DNA of 64,000 nucleotides from Altibacter sp. HG106 (lineage in GTDB: Bacteria; Bacteroidota; Bacteroidia; Flavobacteriales; Flavobacteriaceae): the NCBI RefSeq assembly GCF_028561755.1, contig NZ_JAQQTD010000003.1, forward strand, positions 310,001 through 374,000. Reading direction: 5' to 3'. The notes beneath the pieces were generated by a model. That model was not told where the DNA came from. It made no database searches and saw only the letters and a list, made by a program, of their open reading frames with translations. The translations under genes and the position numbers were made by a program. Below, one piece after another: positions 62,720 to 64,000 of the stretch. Position 1 is the first letter of the stretch. Each line of letters starts with the position of its first letter.

Positions 62720-63577
62720 ATGATCCAGTCCATGACCGGCTACGGCAAAAGCATCCTGCAATTGCCTTCGAAAAAGATTACGATTGAAATAAAATCCTTG
62801 AACAGCAAGAACCTCGATCTTCACGCGAGAGTCCCTAGTTCATACCGCGAGAAAGAGTTGGAACTCCGCAATCAGATCGCGCAATCATTATCTCGAGGAA
62901 AGGTAGATTTCAACCTGTATATTGAAGTAACGGGCGAAGCTACCCAAACAAAGGTGAATCAGGAGGTGGTAAAGGAATATATGAAGCAGCTTCAAGCCGT
63001 TTCCGATGGAGACGCTATAGATTTGCTCAAAATGGCGATCCGTCTCCCGGATGCCCTTAAAACCGAACGCGAAGAGATCGATCCGGCGGAGTACAAAAAA
63101 ATTGTTTCCGGAGTGGAAGAAGCCTTAGCCGCCATCAATGAATATCGCACCGATGAAGGAAAAACGTTGGAAACCGATTTCCACCAACGGGTGACCAATA
63201 TCGACAGTTTATTAGATCAAGTAGTGGCTATGGACCCAGAACGGGTTGCCCATGTGAAGGATCGCCTACACAAGGCGGTGGCAGAAATCAAAGAATCGGT
63301 AGATGAAAACCGTTTCGAACAAGAACTGATCTATTATCTTGAAAAATACGACATTACTGAAGAGAAAGTACGACTTAAAAATCACTTAGATTACTTCAAA
63401 GAAACACTACAAAAGCCCGTTTCCAACGGAAAGAAACTAGGCTTTATTTCTCAAGAAATTGGCCGTGAGATCAACACTATTGGAAGTAAAGCCAATTACG
63501 CGCCCATGCAGCAATTGGTGGTGCAAATGAAAGACGAGCTAGAAAAAATAAAAGAACAAGCCCTAAACGTGCTGTAA
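62720..63577 (+). CDS. yicC: YicC family protein (putative endoribonuclease)
   Basis: The 285-residue protein opens MIQSMTGYGKS and contains IEIKSLNSKNLDLHARVP, the YicC N-terminal signature, and ends with the YicC C-terminal domain ISQEIGREINTIGSKAN. Family members affect RNA stability (endoribonuclease activity has been shown for E. coli YicC). The stop overlaps the gmk start by one base (TAATG), a conserved yicC-gmk pair. Confidence 0.92.
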   Translation: MIQSMTGYGKSILQLPSKKITIEIKSLNSKNLDLHARVPSSYREKELELRNQIAQSLSRGKVDFNLYIEVTGEATQTKVNQEVVKEYMKQLQAVSDGDAIDLLKMAIRLPDALKTEREEIDPAEYKKIVSGVEEALAAINEYRTDEGKTLETDFHQRVTNIDSLLDQVVAMDPERVAHVKDRLHKAVAEIKESVDENRFEQELIYYLEKYDITEEKVRLKNHLDYFKETLQKPVSNGKKLGFISQEIGREINTIGSKANYAPMQQLVVQMKDELEKIKEQALNVL

Positions 63578-64000
63578 TGAAAGACGGAAAACTTATTGTT
63601 TTTTCGGCACCGTCCGGAAGTGGAAAAACAACCATAGTTCGCTATCTCCTACAACAAAAAGAGTTAGATCTGGATTTTTCAGTATCGTGTACATCACGAG
63701 AACCTCGAGGTGACGAGAAACACGGAGAAAATTACTATTTCATTTCTCTGAAAGAGTTCAAACAACATATCAAGAATGGTGATTTTCTGGAGTGGGAAGA
63801 AGTCTATCGCGATAATTTCTACGGAACCCTAAAAAGTGAGGTAGAGCGTATTTGGAAGGCCGGAAAACACGTGATCTTCGATATTGATGTAGTGGGTGGC
63901 TTGCGCATCAAGAAAAAGTATCCGGAGCATACCCTGGCCGTTTTCGTGAAACCCCCCAGTGTGGACGAATTGAAAATCCGACTCAAAAAGCGGCGTACCG
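63577..64000 (+). CDS. gmk: Guanylate kinase (3' end outside window)
   Basis: The P-loop APSGSGKT is at residues 11-18, followed by SCTSREPRGDEKHGENYYFIS (in pieces), the GMP-binding region. It phosphorylates GMP to GDP. About 141 codons are inside the window; the gene runs off the right edge. It is coupled to yicC. Confidence 0.95.
   Translation, partial: MKDGKLIVFSAPSGSGKTTIVRYLLQQKELDLDFSVSCTSREPRGDEKHGENYYFISLKEFKQHIKNGDFLEWEEVYRDNFYGTLKSEVERIWKAGKHVIFDIDVVGGLRIKKKYPEHTLAVFVKPPSVDELKIRLKKRRT

Overview
The window is a dense stretch of about 44-45% G+C chromosome (judged by eye) from a Flavobacteriaceae-type member of the Bacteroidota. The lineage is inferred from several things seen together: promoters of the TAnnTTTG type, a PorZ gene of the type IX secretion system beside recO, the ligase-associated DNA repair set, an OlsF-like fused aminolipid acyltransferase, a Bacteroidota-type PEP carboxylase, and outer-membrane protein families common in flavobacteria. 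I see no rRNA, tRNA, CRISPR array, prophage or insertion sequence, and no gene-free stretch longer than about 300 bases.

Layout. 1-5.1 kb: partial OlsF-like acyltransferase, a GNAT/aspartate kinase pair, fructose-1,6-bisphosphatase, an intergenic stretch with heptamer repeats, and a TerB-like gene. 5.2-13.7 kb: the ligase-associated DNA damage response set (MBL exonuclease, ATP-dependent ligase, DEXH helicase, PdeM phosphoesterase), with a CBM9 lipoprotein inserted and acetyl-CoA synthetase on the other strand. 13.7-22.0 kb: TspO-like membrane protein, a disulfide oxidoreductase lacking the usual catalytic His, Mfd, an XRE membrane regulator with a structured operator-like site, a secreted Ntn hydrolase and YraN. 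22.05-23.7 kb: an AT-rich two-gene island of unknown function (soluble protein plus four-helix membrane protein), the best candidate here for an undescribed system, possibly defensive. 23.7-36.1 kb: LD-carboxypeptidase, MetG, an unknown secreted protein, Ppc, an HDAC-like deacetylase, a short SSB, a GNAT, and AraC/aldehyde dehydrogenase/DUF779. 36.1-52.7 kb: SLC13 carrier, unknown outer-membrane protein, recO-porZ, gdhA, a conserved outer-membrane protein, metB, small enzymes, a TetR-hydrolase-thioesterase operon, a second TetR, YheT-like hydrolase and an azurin-like lipoprotein.

52.7-62.3 kb is the most coherent functional block. Two divergent operons encode a periplasmic FAD/Fe-S GMC dehydrogenase with its Tat-borne small subunit, three xylose-isomerase-type TIM barrels (Tat, lipoprotein and cytoplasmic), an MFS permease, a Gfo/Idh/MocA oxidoreductase and two DUF1080 lipoproteins. 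This is the parts list of a 3-keto-glycoside pathway: C3 oxidation of a glycoside, cleavage of the keto-glycoside, import and reduction or isomerisation. The shared intergenic region carries a perfect LacI-type palindrome whose 12-bp core recurs at the gdhA promoter. No cytochrome c subunit is present, but an azurin-like copper protein sits at the end of the cluster. The window closes with SdpI-like, yicC and the start of gmk.

Across the window the octamer CTTCGGAA/TTCCGAAG occurs about 50 times by my count (about 2 expected by chance), on both strands. I saw none in the AT-rich island.
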